Part shown: positions 8,470 to 16,727 of the stretch, piece after piece
How the letters are laid out: each line of letters begins with the position of its first letter
Position numbering within the stretch: position 1 is the stretch's first letter
Notes under the pieces: model-generated
What the model was told of the DNA's origin: nothing
Database searches by the model: none
The model's input: the letters and a program-made list of their open reading frames with translations, nothing else
Made by a program: the position numbers and the translations under genes
DNA from: Symbiobacterium terraclitae
Lineage (GTDB): Bacteria > Bacillota > Sulfobacillia > Symbiobacteriales > Symbiobacteriaceae
DNA length: 64,000 bases
Assembly: GCF_017874315.1 (NCBI RefSeq)
Contig: NZ_JAGGLG010000006.1
Span: forward strand, 62,001 to 126,000
Reading direction: 5' to 3'

Positions 8470-10641
8470 CTACCTGGCGACCGCCTCGAGGCGGACCGCC
8501 TCCTCCTGGACGGAGCTCACGAGGCTCGGTACGTCGAGGATGATGGCGACGTCGCCGTCACCCATGATGGTCGCACCGGAGATGCCGGGAATCTCGCCGA
8601 TGAAGCGGCCCAGCGGCTTGATGACCACGTCGCCCTCGCCGACGAGCGAGTCGACCACGAGGCCGATCTGCCGCCCCATGACGGCCACGATCACCACGAA
8701 GATCTCCTCGGGCTCCTCCGCCCCCTCAGGCCGCTCCAGTTCGAAGACCTGGGCGAGCCGGAGCAGGGGGATCACCTCGCCGCGCTTCACGATGACCTCG
8801 CGCTGGCGCACGGTGCGGATCTCGGCGGTGGGGATGCGGTCGGTCTCGACCACCGAGCCCAGCGGGATGCAGTAGGTGGTGCCCAGCAGGTCCACCTGCA
8901 GCGCCCGGATGATCGCCAGCGTGAGCGGCAGCTTCACCCGGAACTCCGTGCCCTCGCCGACCTTGCTGTGGATCTCCACCGAGCCGTTGATCTTCTCGAT
9001 GTTCTTCTGCACCACGTCGAGGCCCACGCCCCGGCCGGAGATGTCGGAGACCTTCTCGGCCGTGGAGAAGCCCGGCGCCCAGATGAGGTTGACCGCCTCG
9101 GGGTCGGGCAGCCTGCGGGCCGCCTCCTCCGACAGGAGCCCCTTGCGCACGGCGCTGGCCCGGACCTTGTCGGGATCCACGCCGCGGCCGTCGTCGCGTA
9201 CGGAGATGATGATGTGGTTCTCCTCGTGGTAGGCCTCGAGGATCACCGTGCCCGCGGCCGGCTTGCCTGCCGCCAGGCGCTCGGCCGGCGGCTCGATGCC
9301 GTGGTCGACGGCGTTGCGCAGGAGGTGCATGAGCGGGTCGCCGATCTCCTCGATGACCGAGCGGTCGAGTTCGGTCTCCTCGCCCTTCATGACGAACTGG
9401 ATCTCCTTGCCGGCCTTCTGCGCCACGTCCCGCATCATGCGGGGGAACTTGCGGAAGAGGTTGTCCACCGGCAGCATGCGCGCCCGCTGGATCTCCTCCT
9501 GCAGGTTGCCCGTCAGCCGCCCGATCTGCGCCAGGGCCGAGGACATCACCTGCGAGAGCTCGTCGCCCTCCCGCTCGACCTCCAGCCGGCTCAGCACCTG
9601 CTGCAGGCGGGTCCGCTCGATGACCAGCTCACCGACGGTGTTCATCAGATTGTCGAGCACCTCGACGTCGACCCGCACCGTCCGGAGCCCGGACTTCGAC
9701 GACTTCGGCGCCGCGCCGTTGTCCCCGGCGGCCGCGGGCGAGGCCGCGCCGTTCGCACCGGGCGCCGCTGCCCCGTTCGCACCGGCTGCAACCACCTCCG
9801 GCGCCGGGGCGGCGACGGCGGCGGCCACCTGCGCTGCCGGCGCAGGGGAGCCGGGCACGTAGGGCACCAGCGTCCGGACGGTGATCTCGGGCACCTGCGC
9901 CAGCGCTTCCCGAACGCGCTCCGGCGCCTCGCGGGAGAGGAACAGGATCTTCAGCTCACCGTCGATCTGATCGGCCTCCACCTGTTCCTGGCTGGGCACC
10001 GACAGGACGATCTCGCCGAAATCGCCCACGGCCAGCAGCGCCTGGAAGGCGCGTACGGCGGGCATGGCGGCGTCCATCGCCAGCTGGATCTCGGCCCAGC
10101 AGGCCATGAGGCCCCGGGCGGATGCGCCCTTCACCTGCTCCTGCTGGGCGGGCGTGAGGGGCGGCACCTTCGGCGCGGCCTCCGCGACGGGGGCCGCAGC
10201 CCCCTGCGGCGCGGGGGCTCCGGCCGCCGGCGCCGCACCGGCCCCGCCGGACCCGTCCAGCGCGGCCAGCCGCCGCATGACCTCCTCGGTGTTCACCCTG
10301 GCGGGCTCGCCCGAGGCGATCTCATCCTTGAACGCCTTCAGCACGTCGAGGCAGTTGAACAGCGTATCGGCCAGTTCGGTGGTCACCGCGAGCTTCCCCT
10401 TGCGCAGCTTGTCCAGCACGTTCTCCATGGCGTGGGTGAGCTCGGCCATCCGCTGGTGCCCCAGCGTGGCTGAGGAGCCCTTCAGCGTGTGGGCCGCGCG
10501 GAAAACCTCCTGGATGACCTCCGGATCGCCGTCGTCGGTCTCCAACCGGAGGATGCCGCCCTCCATCGTCTGCAGCAGCTCCTCCGCCTCATCGAGGAAA
10601 ACCCGGATGTCCTCGGCGCTTATCTCAAACCCAGACCCCAT
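8470..10641 (-). CDS. cheA: Chemotaxis histidine kinase CheA
   Basis: 723 residues from the ATG at 10641, which has AGGAGG ten bases upstream; a longer reading back to 10689 lacks a good ribosome site. Domains in order: P1 HPt with phospho-histidine H51 (AAHTLKG), an alanine/proline/glycine-rich linker, P2 CheY-binding region, another A/P/G-rich linker, P3 dimerisation, P4 ATPase with N-box LLRNAVDHGIE, G1 DDGRG and G2 GRGVGLDVV, and a C-terminal P5 CheW-like domain. It would phosphorylate CheY, CheB and possibly others. It sits between the second cheW and cheC. Confidence 0.96.
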   Translation of the reverse strand: MGSGFEISAEDIRVFLDEAEELLQTMEGGILRLETDDGDPEVIQEVFRAAHTLKGSSATLGHQRMAELTHAMENVLDKLRKGKLAVTTELADTLFNCLDVLKAFKDEIASGEPARVNTEEVMRRLAALDGSGGAGAAPAAGAPAPQGAAAPVAEAAPKVPPLTPAQQEQVKGASARGLMACWAEIQLAMDAAMPAVRAFQALLAVGDFGEIVLSVPSQEQVEADQIDGELKILFLSREAPERVREALAQVPEITVRTLVPYVPGSPAPAAQVAAAVAAPAPEVVAAGANGAAAPGANGAASPAAAGDNGAAPKSSKSGLRTVRVDVEVLDNLMNTVGELVIERTRLQQVLSRLEVEREGDELSQVMSSALAQIGRLTGNLQEEIQRARMLPVDNLFRKFPRMMRDVAQKAGKEIQFVMKGEETELDRSVIEEIGDPLMHLLRNAVDHGIEPPAERLAAGKPAAGTVILEAYHEENHIIISVRDDGRGVDPDKVRASAVRKGLLSEEAARRLPDPEAVNLIWAPGFSTAEKVSDISGRGVGLDVVQKNIEKINGSVEIHSKVGEGTEFRVKLPLTLAIIRALQVDLLGTTYCIPLGSVVETDRIPTAEIRTVRQREVIVKRGEVIPLLRLAQVFELERPEGAEEPEEIFVVIVAVMGRQIGLVVDSLVGEGDVVIKPLGRFIGEIPGISGATIMGDGDVAIILDVPSLVSSVQEEAVRLEAVAR

Positions 10642-10702
10642 TCCGGTTATCCCTCCTGGTGGAGGCTGGCCGGCCGCCGGCCAACCCAAGCGTCGTACTC
10701 AC

Positions 10703-11182
10703 CTAGTGGGGGGCGACAGGACTCTTGCGGTCCTCCCGTACCAGAATCCGCCGCAGGTCAAGCAGGGTGATCAGCCTGTCTGCCACCTTGGCAACCCCGA
10801 GCACGTTGTCCCGGTCCAGTTTGGCCATCAGCGCCGACGGCGGCTCGATGGCGTCGCTGGAGACCCGGGCGACCTCCTCCACCGCGTCCACGATCATGCC
10901 CACCTGGTCGCCGGCGACCTCGGCAACGGCGATGCGCGTGGCCTTCGTCACCTGACCCTCGGGCAGGCCGAGCCGCCGCCGCAGATCGATGACCGGGATC
11001 ACCCGGCCGCGCAGGTTGATCACACCCTTCACGTAGTCAGGCGTACGGGGAACCGGGGTCACCCGCTGGAGGGGGACTACCTCCCGCACTACCGCGATGT
11101 CGGCGCCGTAATACTCGTCGTCCAGACGGAAGACGACGATCTGGCTGATCGCCTGCTGCTGTTCGCGCTGCTCCTGGACCAC
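10703..11182 (-). CDS. cheW: CheW-like coupling protein (second copy)
   Basis: 159 residues forming a single CheW/SH3-like domain that would bridge receptors and CheA. Typical segments are FRLDDEYYGADIAVVREVV near the N-terminus, RTPDYVKGVINLRG mid-protein and VGMIVDAVEEVARV after it. It directly precedes cheA and is only partly similar to the CheW encoded just upstream (11215-11667), so the two may serve different receptor sets or one may be CheV-like in function, although neither has a receiver domain. Confidence 0.92.
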   Translation of the reverse strand: MVQEQREQQQAISQIVVFRLDDEYYGADIAVVREVVPLQRVTPVPRTPDYVKGVINLRGRVIPVIDLRRRLGLPEGQVTKATRIAVAEVAGDQVGMIVDAVEEVARVSSDAIEPPSALMAKLDRDNVLGVAKVADRLITLLDLRRILVREDRKSPVAPH

Positions 11183-11214
11183 CTCTAACCCTCCTTGCAG
11201 CTGATCCGGCCCCG

Positions 11215-11667
11215 TTACTGCAGGGCCGTCGCGATGATCCGGGGCGCGTCGAGCAGGACCACCAGGCGGCCCTCGCCCAGCCTGACGATCGCCTCGACCA
11301 CAGCCTCGGCGGCACCGCCCAGGTGGCCGAGCACCGATGAGCGCGGGGCCATCTCCGCCGTCGCCACGCTCTCGACCGCCACCACATCATCGACGATCAG
11401 GCCGGCGCTCTGTCCGTCCACCTCGAGGATGATGATGCGGGCCTCCGCCCCGGTCCGCCGCTGGGTCAGGCCGAAGCGCCTGGCCATGGCCACCACGGGC
11501 ATGACTTCGCCGCGCACCGAGATCACCCCGTCCACCCAGGGCGGGGACTCGGGCACGGGCGTCGGCTCCGTCCAGTTGATGATCTCACGCACGGCGGTGA
11601 TGGGCAGGGCGTACTCCTGCCCACCCACGGAGAAGACCACTACCTTTGCCTCGGTTGCCCGCTCCAC
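11215..11667 (-). CDS. cheW: CheW-like coupling protein (first copy)
   Basis: 150 residues, a single CheW domain: VFSVGGQEYALPITAVREII at the N-terminus, PPWVDGVISVRGEV in the middle and AGLIVDDVVAVESV after it. It is the first gene of the chemotaxis operon, transcribed from the AT-rich region at 11668-11810. The ATG at 11667 has GGAGGTGCAGCC upstream. The two tandem CheW proteins differ in sequence, so this is an old duplication. Confidence 0.92.
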   Translation of the reverse strand: MERATEAKVVVFSVGGQEYALPITAVREIINWTEPTPVPESPPWVDGVISVRGEVMPVVAMARRFGLTQRRTGAEARIIILEVDGQSAGLIVDDVVAVESVATAEMAPRSSVLGHLGGAAEAVVEAIVRLGEGRLVVLLDAPRIIATALQ

Positions 11668-11742
11668 GGCTGCACCTCCGCATCAGAGGGCGGGCTGGCG
11701 GCGCTCCACCAGTACAACCCCCGAATGACCAAGACTAAAATA

Positions 11743-11814
11743 TGTAAGCCTTCCTTCAACATTATGTGCGCAAAATCCTGCTGGAATCGCATCGCGATGG
11801 ATACAAGGCTTACA
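11743..11814. repeat. Ten-base inverted repeat upstream of the che operon
   Basis: TGTAAGCCTT at 11743-11752 and its exact complement AAGGCTTACA at 11805-11814, 52 bases apart, in a stretch much more AT-rich than its surroundings. A small palindrome, CATCGCGATG, lies between the arms. The right arm enters the last codons of the Spo0E-like gene. A two-site operator or a structured leader is possible; no known regulator box is recognised. Confidence 0.5.
11754..11781 (-). promoter_or_regulatory. Candidate sigma-H promoter for the che operon
   Basis: Minus strand: GCAGGATTT (11773-11781, full match to RNAGGAWWW), 12-base spacer, GTTGAAG (11754-11760, one mismatch to RNNGAAT). It lies within the inverted repeat and about 90 bases before the first cheW. 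No flagellar sigma-D box was seen here. Confidence 0.4.
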
Positions 11815-12034
11815 GTTTCTGCCCTGAATCCTGTCCATTGGGTGCCGGGAGGGCGTCCGTGCAAGCCGTGCGCTGCCAGCGGGCGCGCAACAGCGCCACG
11901 GACAGCCGGTCCAACTCCTGGCTGATGGGCAGCAGCCCGTCCACCTGCCGCGGGTCCAGCGAACCCCGCAGCCCGTCATACAGCTGCATGCGCAAGGTCT
12001 CGATGCGCTCCTGTGCCTGGCGATCCAGCCCCAT
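11810..12034 (-). CDS. Spo0E-like aspartyl-phosphate phosphatase
   Basis: A 74-residue protein with the Spo0E-family signature SQELDRLSVALL in the second half, including the SQELD core that removes phosphate from Spo0A-P or related receivers in Bacillus. The helical N-terminal half (QERIETLRMQL) fits the two-helix hairpin of the family. The ATG at 12034 has AAGGAGGT eight bases upstream. It lies between dut and the chemotaxis operon, an unusual place, so either the sporulation phosphorelay or CheY-type receivers could be its target; I favour Spo0A. Confidence 0.75.
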   Translation of the reverse strand: MGLDRQAQERIETLRMQLYDGLRGSLDPRQVDGLLPISQELDRLSVALLRARWQRTACTDALPAPNGQDSGQKL

Positions 12035-12046
12035 GCTGCGACCTCC

Positions 12047-12496
12047 TTATCCGCTCCGTCCGGTCGACCCGATGCCGCCCAGGCGCGCGCCGCCGGGCTG
12101 GTCGTCGACCGTGGTCATGTAGCTGAGGAAGATGCCCTGCGCGATCCGCTCGCCGCGGGCGATCGTCACGGGCTCCTGGCCCAGGTTGGCCAGGGCGACC
12201 ATAATGTGGCCCTCGTTGTCGGGGTTGTCCGCGTAGTCCGCATCGATGACCCCGATGCCGTTGGCCAGGGTCACCTGGCGCTTCACCGCGAGGCTGGACC
12301 GGATGGCCAGGACCAGCACCTCCCCGGGGCCCATGTAGGCCTTGAGCCCGGTGGGGACCAGTGCGACCTGCCCGGGCCGGAGCGTGACCTCCTCGGCCGC
12401 CTCCAGGTCGTAGCCGGCCGAGAGGGCGGTCTTCCGCTGCGGCAGCCGGACCCGCCCTTCGTATGCCTTCACCGGTGCGAAACGACGCTCACTCAT
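12047..12496 (-). CDS. dut: dUTP diphosphatase
   Basis: Hydrolyses dUTP to dUMP, keeping uracil out of DNA. It has 149 residues from the ATG at 12496 (GGGAGGAT upstream); a longer frame to 12529 lacks support. The trimeric dUTPase motifs are in order: SAGYDLEAA (motif 1), RSSLA (motif 2), GVIDADYADN (motif 3, catalytic Asp), RIAQGIF (motif 4) and the C-terminal lid GGIGSTGRSG (motif 5). It follows pnp and its terminator, and 12 bases separate it from the Spo0E-like gene. Confidence 0.95.
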   Translation of the reverse strand: MSERRFAPVKAYEGRVRLPQRKTALSAGYDLEAAEEVTLRPGQVALVPTGLKAYMGPGEVLVLAIRSSLAVKRQVTLANGIGVIDADYADNPDNEGHIMVALANLGQEPVTIARGERIAQGIFLSYMTTVDDQPGGARLGGIGSTGRSG

Positions 12497-12542
12497 TGCC
12501 GATCCTCCCTCTCCGTCAGGGGCTCTCATCGGCCTGCTGCAA

Positions 12543-12576
12543 GTGCGCCGAGGGGGGCAGCGCCCCCCTCGCGCAC
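12543..12576 (-). terminator. Hairpin after pnp
   Basis: GTGCGC/GCGCAC outer arms and an AGGGGGGC/GCCCCCCT-type inner stem with a short loop, 17 bases after the pnp stop. There is no long T tract (CTTG follows), so termination may be partial and dut may be read through. Confidence 0.55.
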
Positions 12577-12593
12577 CTCCGGCTCCGTGGGCC

Positions 12594-14744
12594 TCACTTG
12601 CCGGCCTTGGACGGCTGGCCGGGCTTGCGCTCCTTCTTGGCGAGGTCCCGCTTGGCCTCCTTGATGGAGAGGTTGATGCGGCCGAGCTTGTCGATCTCGG
12701 TCAGCTTGACCACGACCTCGTCGCCCACGTTCACCACGTCCTCGACCCGGTTCACCCGCTCCTCGGAGAGCTGGCTGATGTGCACCAGCCCCTCCTTGCC
12801 GGGGAGGATCTCCACGAAGGCGCCGAAGTTCATCAGGCGGGTCACCCGGCCGTGGTAGATCATGCCCGGCTCGGGGTCCTTCACCAGCGCCTCGATCATC
12901 TGGCGGGCCTTCTCGCCGGCCTCCAGGTTGATCGCGGCGATGTAGATCGTGCCGTCGTCCTGGATGTCGATCTCGACCTTGGTGTGGCCCACCTTGGTCT
13001 CCTCGATGATCTTGTTGATGGTGGAGCCGCCCTTGCCGATGACGTCGCGGATCTTGTCCGGGTGGATCTTCATCGTCATGATGCGCGGCGCGTACGGCGA
13101 GAGCTCCTTCCTGGGCTCGGAGATGCAGGCCAGCATCTTCTCCATGATGAACATCCGGCCCTCGCGCGCCTGACGGAGCGCCGTGCCCAGGATCTCGCGG
13201 CTGGTGCCGGAGATCTTCATGTCCATCTGCAGGGCGGTGACGCCCTTCTTCGTGCCGGCGACCTTGAAGTCCATGTCGCCCAGGGCGTCCTCGATGCCCT
13301 GGATGTCGGTGAGCACGGCCCAGCGGCCGGACTCAGGATCCTCGACCAGGCCCATGGCCACGCCGGCCACCGGCGCCTTGATGGGCACGCCGGCCGCCAT
13401 CAGGGCGAGGGTGGATCCGCAGACCGAGCCCATCGAGCTGGAGCCGTTGGACTCGAGCACCTCGGACACGACGCGGATGGTATAGGGGAACTCCTCCTCC
13501 GGAGGGATGACGGGCTCCAGCGCCCGCTCGGCCAGGGCGCCGTGGCCGATCTCGCGCCGGCCAGGGCCGCGCAGCGGCCGCACCTCGCCCACGGAGTAGG
13601 GCGGGAAGTTGTAGTGGTGCATGAACCGCTTCGTCTCTTCCAGCGTCAGGTCGTCCAGCTTCTGCATGTCGCTGAGGGTGCCCAGCGTGCAGATGGAGAG
13701 GATCTGCGTCTGACCGCGCTGGAAGAGGCCCGAGCCGTGCGGCCGCGGCAGGAGGTCGACGGCGCACTCGATGGGGCGGATCTCGGTCAGGCTGCGCCCG
13801 TCGGGGCGGATGCCCTCCTCGATGATCGCCCGGCGCACCTCCTCCTTCAGCACCTTCTTCAGCAGTGCGGTGATGTGCTTCACCGAGTCGGGGAACTGCT
13901 CGGCCAGCTCGGCCTGCACGGCCTCGCCCACCGCGGCGACGGCCTCCTCGCGGGCCAGCTTGTCCGGGTTGCGGACGGCGGCCCGCAGCCGCTCGGTGGC
14001 GGCGGCGCGCACCGCCTCCTCCAGCTCGGGCGGCGGGTTGAAGAGGACGACCTCCCGCTTGGGCTTGCCGACCTCGGCCTGCATCTGCTTGATGGTGGGG
14101 ATGATGGTGTTCTTGATGACCTCATGCCCGAAGAGGATAGCGTCGAGCATCACCTCCTCCGGCACCTCCTTGGCGCCGGCCTCCACCATCAGCACGGCCT
14201 TTTCGGTGGCCGCGACCGTCAGGTGCATCTCGCTGCGCTCCGCCTGCTCGGCGGTCGGGTTGATGACGAACTGGCCGTCCACCAGCCCGACGATGACACC
14301 GCCGATGGGTCCCTCAAAGGGGATGTCCGAGATGGTCAGGGCGGCGGAGGCGCCGATCATGCCCATGATCTCCACCGGATGGTCCGGGTCCACCGAGAGC
14401 ACCGTGCAGACGATCTGCACGTCGTTGCGGTAACCCTCGGGGAAGAGCGGCCGGATCGGCCGGTCGGTCAGCCTGGCCCAGAGGATCGCCTTGCTGGTCG
14501 GCCTGCCCTCCCGCCGGAACCAGTTGCCCGGAATCCGGCCGACGGAGTACATGCGCTCCTCGTAGTCGACGGTGAGCGGGAAGAAGTCGATGCCCTCACG
14601 GGGCTGGGCGGAGCCCACAGCGGTGCAGAGCACCACGCTCTCCCCGTACCGAACCAGCACGGACCCGCTGGCTTGCTTCGCCAGGCGTCCGGTCTCGAGG
14701 GTCATGGTCCGGCCCCCGAGTTCCATTGAAAACGATGCGGTCAC
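12594..14744 (-). CDS. pnp: Polyribonucleotide nucleotidyltransferase (PNPase)
   Basis: A phosphorolytic 3'-5' exoribonuclease, 716 residues. Two RNase PH domains are separated by an alpha-helical domain; the second has the phosphate-site region [11 protein letters not shown] and the [15 protein letters not shown] segment. KH ([19 protein letters not shown], near residue 560) and S1 ([20 protein letters not shown], near 625) domains end the protein, with a lysine-rich tail. The ATG at 14744 has AAGGAGGA upstream. In the conserved order it follows rpsO, here separated by the 15-21 kb accessory block. The long, hairpin-rich leader fits the autoregulation known for pnp in other bacteria. Confidence 0.97.
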   Translation of the reverse strand: MTASFSMELGGRTMTLETGRLAKQASGSVLVRYGESVVLCTAVGSAQPREGIDFFPLTVDYEERMYSVGRIPGNWFRREGRPTSKAILWARLTDRPIRPLFPEGYRNDVQIVCTVLSVDPDHPVEIMGMIGASAALTISDIPFEGPIGGVIVGLVDGQFVINPTAEQAERSEMHLTVAATEKAVLMVEAGAKEVPEEVMLDAILFGHEVIKNTIIPTIKQMQAEVGKPKREVVLFNPPPELEEAVRAAATERLRAAVRNPDKLAREEAVAAVGEAVQAELAEQFPDSVKHITALLKKVLKEEVRRAIIEEGIRPDGRSLTEIRPIECAVDLLPRPHGSGLFQRGQTQILSICTLGTLSDMQKLDDLTLEETKRFMHHYNFPPYSVGEVRPLRGPGRREIGHGALAERALEPVIPPEEEFPYTIRVVSEVLESNGSSSMGSVCGSTLALMAAGVPIKAPVAGVAMGLVEDPESGRWAVLTDIQGIEDALGDMDFKVAGTKKGVTALQMDMKISGTSREILGTALRQAREGRMFIMEKMLACISEPRKELSPYAPRIMTMKIHPDKIRDVIGKGGSTINKIIEETKVGHTKVEIDIQDDGTIYIAAINLEAGEKARQMIEALVKDPEPGMIYHGRVTRLMNFGAFVEILPGKEGLVHISQLSEERVNRVEDVVNVGDEVVVKLTEIDKLGRINLSIKEAKRDLAKKERKPGQPSKAGK

Positions 14745-14947
14745 TTTGGTCCTCCTTCTGTGCCCAGGACCGTCTGGTGCACCGGGCGGTCCCCGCGCCG
14801 GGGGCAGTCGCCCCCGCTACGCCCGCCCGTCGCCGCTACCCAGCGGCATCTCCCGTTGGCACTTTTTTTCCTAACCTCTCTGGTTTCCACACTTTGACTA
14901 GCATCTCCTTCCTGGTGAAGGAAATACGAGGGGTTGGCTGTCAACGA
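14745..14947 (-). other. Structured pnp leader
   Basis: No gene. On the minus strand there are several stable hairpins, including GCCGCT-GGGT-AGCGGC and CGGGGGC-GACT-GCCCCCG, before the pnp ribosome site. A TTGACA at about 14938-14943 has no convincing -10 at the right distance. Confidence 0.45.
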
Positions 14948-14976
14948 CAAAGGCGGTCCCGCATGGCGAGACCGCC
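14948..14976 (-). terminator. Terminator after the 15040-15309 gene
   Basis: Minus-strand stem GGCGGTC (14970-14976) and GACCGCC (14952-14958) with an 11-base loop, followed by TTTGT. Confidence 0.6.
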
Positions 14977-15039
14977 CTCCGGTGAACGCGGCCGGCGCTG
15001 GCCTGAACGCTCCAGGGGGCTTCACTGTCGTCAGGCCGC

Positions 15040-15309
15040 TCAGTCCGCCGGCGTCTGGGACCGACCGTCTCGTGGCCTCCGAAAGAGCGGCAACACGATT
15101 GCTGCGGCGGCCATCCCGAAGGCGACTATCCCGATGTAGCGCAGGTAGTCAGGCACGATCTTCTCCACGGTGGGGCTGGGATACTGCCAGGATGGCCTGG
15201 AGAACATCGCGGCATACAGATGTCCTCGGATGAGGTCCGGCAGGCCCAGCATCATACAGCCCGCCAGGAAGAACACGCTGGCGGCCAGCCAGTTTGCCCT
15301 GCTTCCCAT
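15040..15309 (-). CDS. Small membrane protein of unknown function
   Basis: An 89-residue protein with two predicted membrane segments: about residues 8-25 (AASVFFLAGCMMLGLPDL) and 57-77 (YIGIVAFGMAAAAIVLPL), followed by a short basic tail. I recognise no family. The ATG at 15309 has AAGGGA about 12 bases upstream, a weak site. It lies between pnp and another hypothetical gene on the same strand, with terminators on both sides (14948-14976 and 15358-15386), so it is probably its own unit. Codon use resembles its neighbours. Confidence 0.65.
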   Translation of the reverse strand: MGSRANWLAASVFFLAGCMMLGLPDLIRGHLYAAMFSRPSWQYPSPTVEKIVPDYLRYIGIVAFGMAAAAIVLPLFRRPRDGRSQTPAD

Positions 15310-15357
15310 TGTGAATCACGTCCCTTTCCCCCTACCCATCTCGGGGAGGCAGCTTCG

Positions 15358-15386
15358 AAAAGGGTCGCCGGCGCGTCCGGCGCGAC
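15358..15386 (-). terminator. Terminator after the 15390-15803 gene
   Basis: Minus-strand GC stem (GTCGC, one bulge, CCGG paired with CCGG and CGAC) followed by CCCTTTTCG, a few bases beyond the stop codon at 15390. Confidence 0.65.
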
Positions 15387-15389
15387 ACG

Positions 15390-15803
15390 TCAGGCTTCAC
15401 GCTTCACCGCCGGGTAGGGCGGATACCCCGGCAGCGGTTGGAACGGGATCTCGGGCAGCGTCACGCCAAGCTCCTCGCTCCACGCGACGAACTCCTCCAG
15501 CACGTCAGCCTCGAGATACTTGGCCGCCATGATCAGGTGCCCGAGGAAGTACGCCAGGCTCCGCCGCATCTCCTGCAGCAGGACCTCACGCGGTGTCGTG
15601 CCGCCCCACGCCCGTCCCCGCGCCTGGTGGAAGTAGGCCTGCGCCCGCGCCGCGAAGTAGCCGGCGTCCTTGCTCAGGAACGCGGCCAGGTCAAGCAGCT
15701 GCTCCTCCAGCGGAAGCCCCTCCGGCCCGTCCTCCCCGGGCAGGCCCTGCGTCTGGAAGCGAACCAGTTCGCCCCACTGGATCCCGTCGTACCTTCCGGA
15801 CAT
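15390..15803 (-). CDS. Hypothetical soluble protein
   Basis: 137 residues from the ATG at 15803, which has AGGGGAAG seven bases upstream and a promoter at 15840-15869; an open frame extends to 16115 but that part is upstream sequence. It appears all-helical: a helix-rich middle (PLEEQLLDLAAFLSKDAGYF, LQEMRRSLAYFLGHLIMAAKYL) and a proline-rich C-terminus. It faintly recalls small helical MazG-like or DinB-like folds, but no catalytic motif supports either. Unknown function. Confidence 0.7.
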   Translation of the reverse strand: MSGRYDGIQWGELVRFQTQGLPGEDGPEGLPLEEQLLDLAAFLSKDAGYFAARAQAYFHQARGRAWGGTTPREVLLQEMRRSLAYFLGHLIMAAKYLEADVLEEFVAWSEELGVTLPEIPFQPLPGYPPYPAVKREA

Positions 15804-15839
15804 CGCAGACTTCCCCTTTTCACTCCCCGTGTGTCGCCC

Positions 15840-15869
15840 ATCGTACCGGGCGCCTGTCCCCGGTGTCAA
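15840..15869 (-). promoter_or_regulatory. Sigma-A-type promoter for the 15390-15803 gene
   Basis: Minus-strand TTGACA (15864-15869), 18-base spacer, TACGAT (15840-15845), about 30 bases before the ATG at 15803. Confidence 0.6.
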
Positions 15870-15997
15870 CGCCTCGTCTGTCTCGTCCGGCGATTCGGGC
15901 ACGGCAGGTGCACAGGCGAAGGCCATCGCGCGCGGCTCGCGCGAGCGGGGCCGGACGGGGCTTCGCCGTTGGGTCGCCGGCATCGCGAAGTCGCTTT

Positions 15998-16024
15998 GCA
16001 GGATGTGGCGGGCGTCCGGAGAAT
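15998..16024 (+). promoter_or_regulatory. Sigma-H-type promoter for the lipoprotein gene
   Basis: GCAGGATGT (15998-16006; consensus RNAGGAWWW with one mismatch), 11-base spacer, GGAGAAT (16018-16024; consensus RNNGAAT). The start at 16069 lies about 45 bases downstream. The spacer and downstream flank are nearly the same as at 16701-16727. Confidence 0.6.
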
Positions 16025-16068
16025 CCAACTCCTTCACCAGACTCGTATCCTGGGGTGAGGTGCCCGTC

Positions 16069-16524
16069 ATGAGGTTCAAGAGCATCTCTCTCCTCCTCAC
16101 CCTGCTGCTGCTCACCGGCTGCGGCTACTCCAGGGAGGTCCACGTGCAGGAGAGCCCCGGCGTGCTCTGGCCCTCCCCTGACGAGGCCCGCTACGGGAGC
16201 GTGCAGGTGGTCTGGGTGCGGGAGTACCGGAAGCCAGCCGGCCTGCTCACGTTCCCCGACGGCGGCAAGCCCCGCGAGATTGCGCTGTACGGCATCGTCT
16301 ACCAGTACCCCGCCGGGGCCAGGCTGGATGAAGCCAGTGCGGAGCAGCGGCGGGAGATCGCCCGCATCGAGCTGAGGCCGGTTCGCAGGTGGGACTACGG
16401 CAACATGCACGGGGGTTCCTACGACTGGGTAGGACCCGACCGGTTCCGCTACCGCATCGCGTACGGCTACCGGACGAACGAGAAGGTGGCCGAGGGCGAG
16501 ATCCAGGTCCCCTCGCTGCCCTGA
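16069..16524 (+). CDS. Secreted lipoprotein of unknown function
   Basis: 151 residues from the ATG at 16069 (GGTGAGG upstream). The N-terminus is a lipoprotein signal peptide with a leucine-rich core and the lipobox LLTGC, cysteine near residue 18. The mature part, about 130 residues, is rich in aromatic, arginine and beta-strand-like segments (YGSVQVVWVREY, REIALYGIVYQY, FRYRIAYGYRTNEK). No family recognised. It is a single-gene unit between a sigma-H-type promoter and a strong terminator, which suggests an envelope protein made on entry to stationary phase. Confidence 0.75.
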   Translation: MRFKSISLLLTLLLLTGCGYSREVHVQESPGVLWPSPDEARYGSVQVVWVREYRKPAGLLTFPDGGKPREIALYGIVYQYPAGARLDEASAEQRREIARIELRPVRRWDYGNMHGGSYDWVGPDRFRYRIAYGYRTNEKVAEGEIQVPSLP

Positions 16525-16545
16525 TTCGCCGCCGAGGTGTGGGCT

Positions 16546-16587
16546 GTCCCAGGGTCATCCCCGATGACCCCCTGGGACGGCCCCTTT
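16546..16587 (+). terminator. Terminator after the lipoprotein gene
   Basis: A long near-perfect hairpin with outer arms GTCCCAG (16546-16552) and CTGGGAC (16572-16578) and inner GGTCAT/ATGACC pairs, then CCCCTTTG. Confidence 0.75.
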
Positions 16588-16700
16588 GCCATGGTCGCGC
16601 CGCGCCCCAACCGCCCCGGCGGCCAGAGTGGGACGGGCCGTAACCCGGTTTACCCGCACGTTTTTCCCACAGATTAATTATCGTTGTATTCTGTTATTTT

Positions 16701-16727
16701 TCAGGATCTGGCGCGAGTCCGGCGAAT
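16701..16727 (+). promoter_or_regulatory. Sigma-H-type promoter for the secreted lipase gene
   Basis: TCAGGATCT (16701-16709), 11-base spacer, GGCGAAT (16721-16727), preceded by an AT-rich stretch (about 16672-16700) that could act as an UP element. It leaves a leader of about 145 bases before the ATG at 16881, with two hairpins: CTGCGCAG repeated around CCCC, and CCTCCCT/AGGGAGG just before the ribosome site. Confidence 0.6.

Noticed and set aside
14930-14945. TTGACA as a pnp promoter
   Set aside because: No -10-like sequence lies 16-18 bases downstream.
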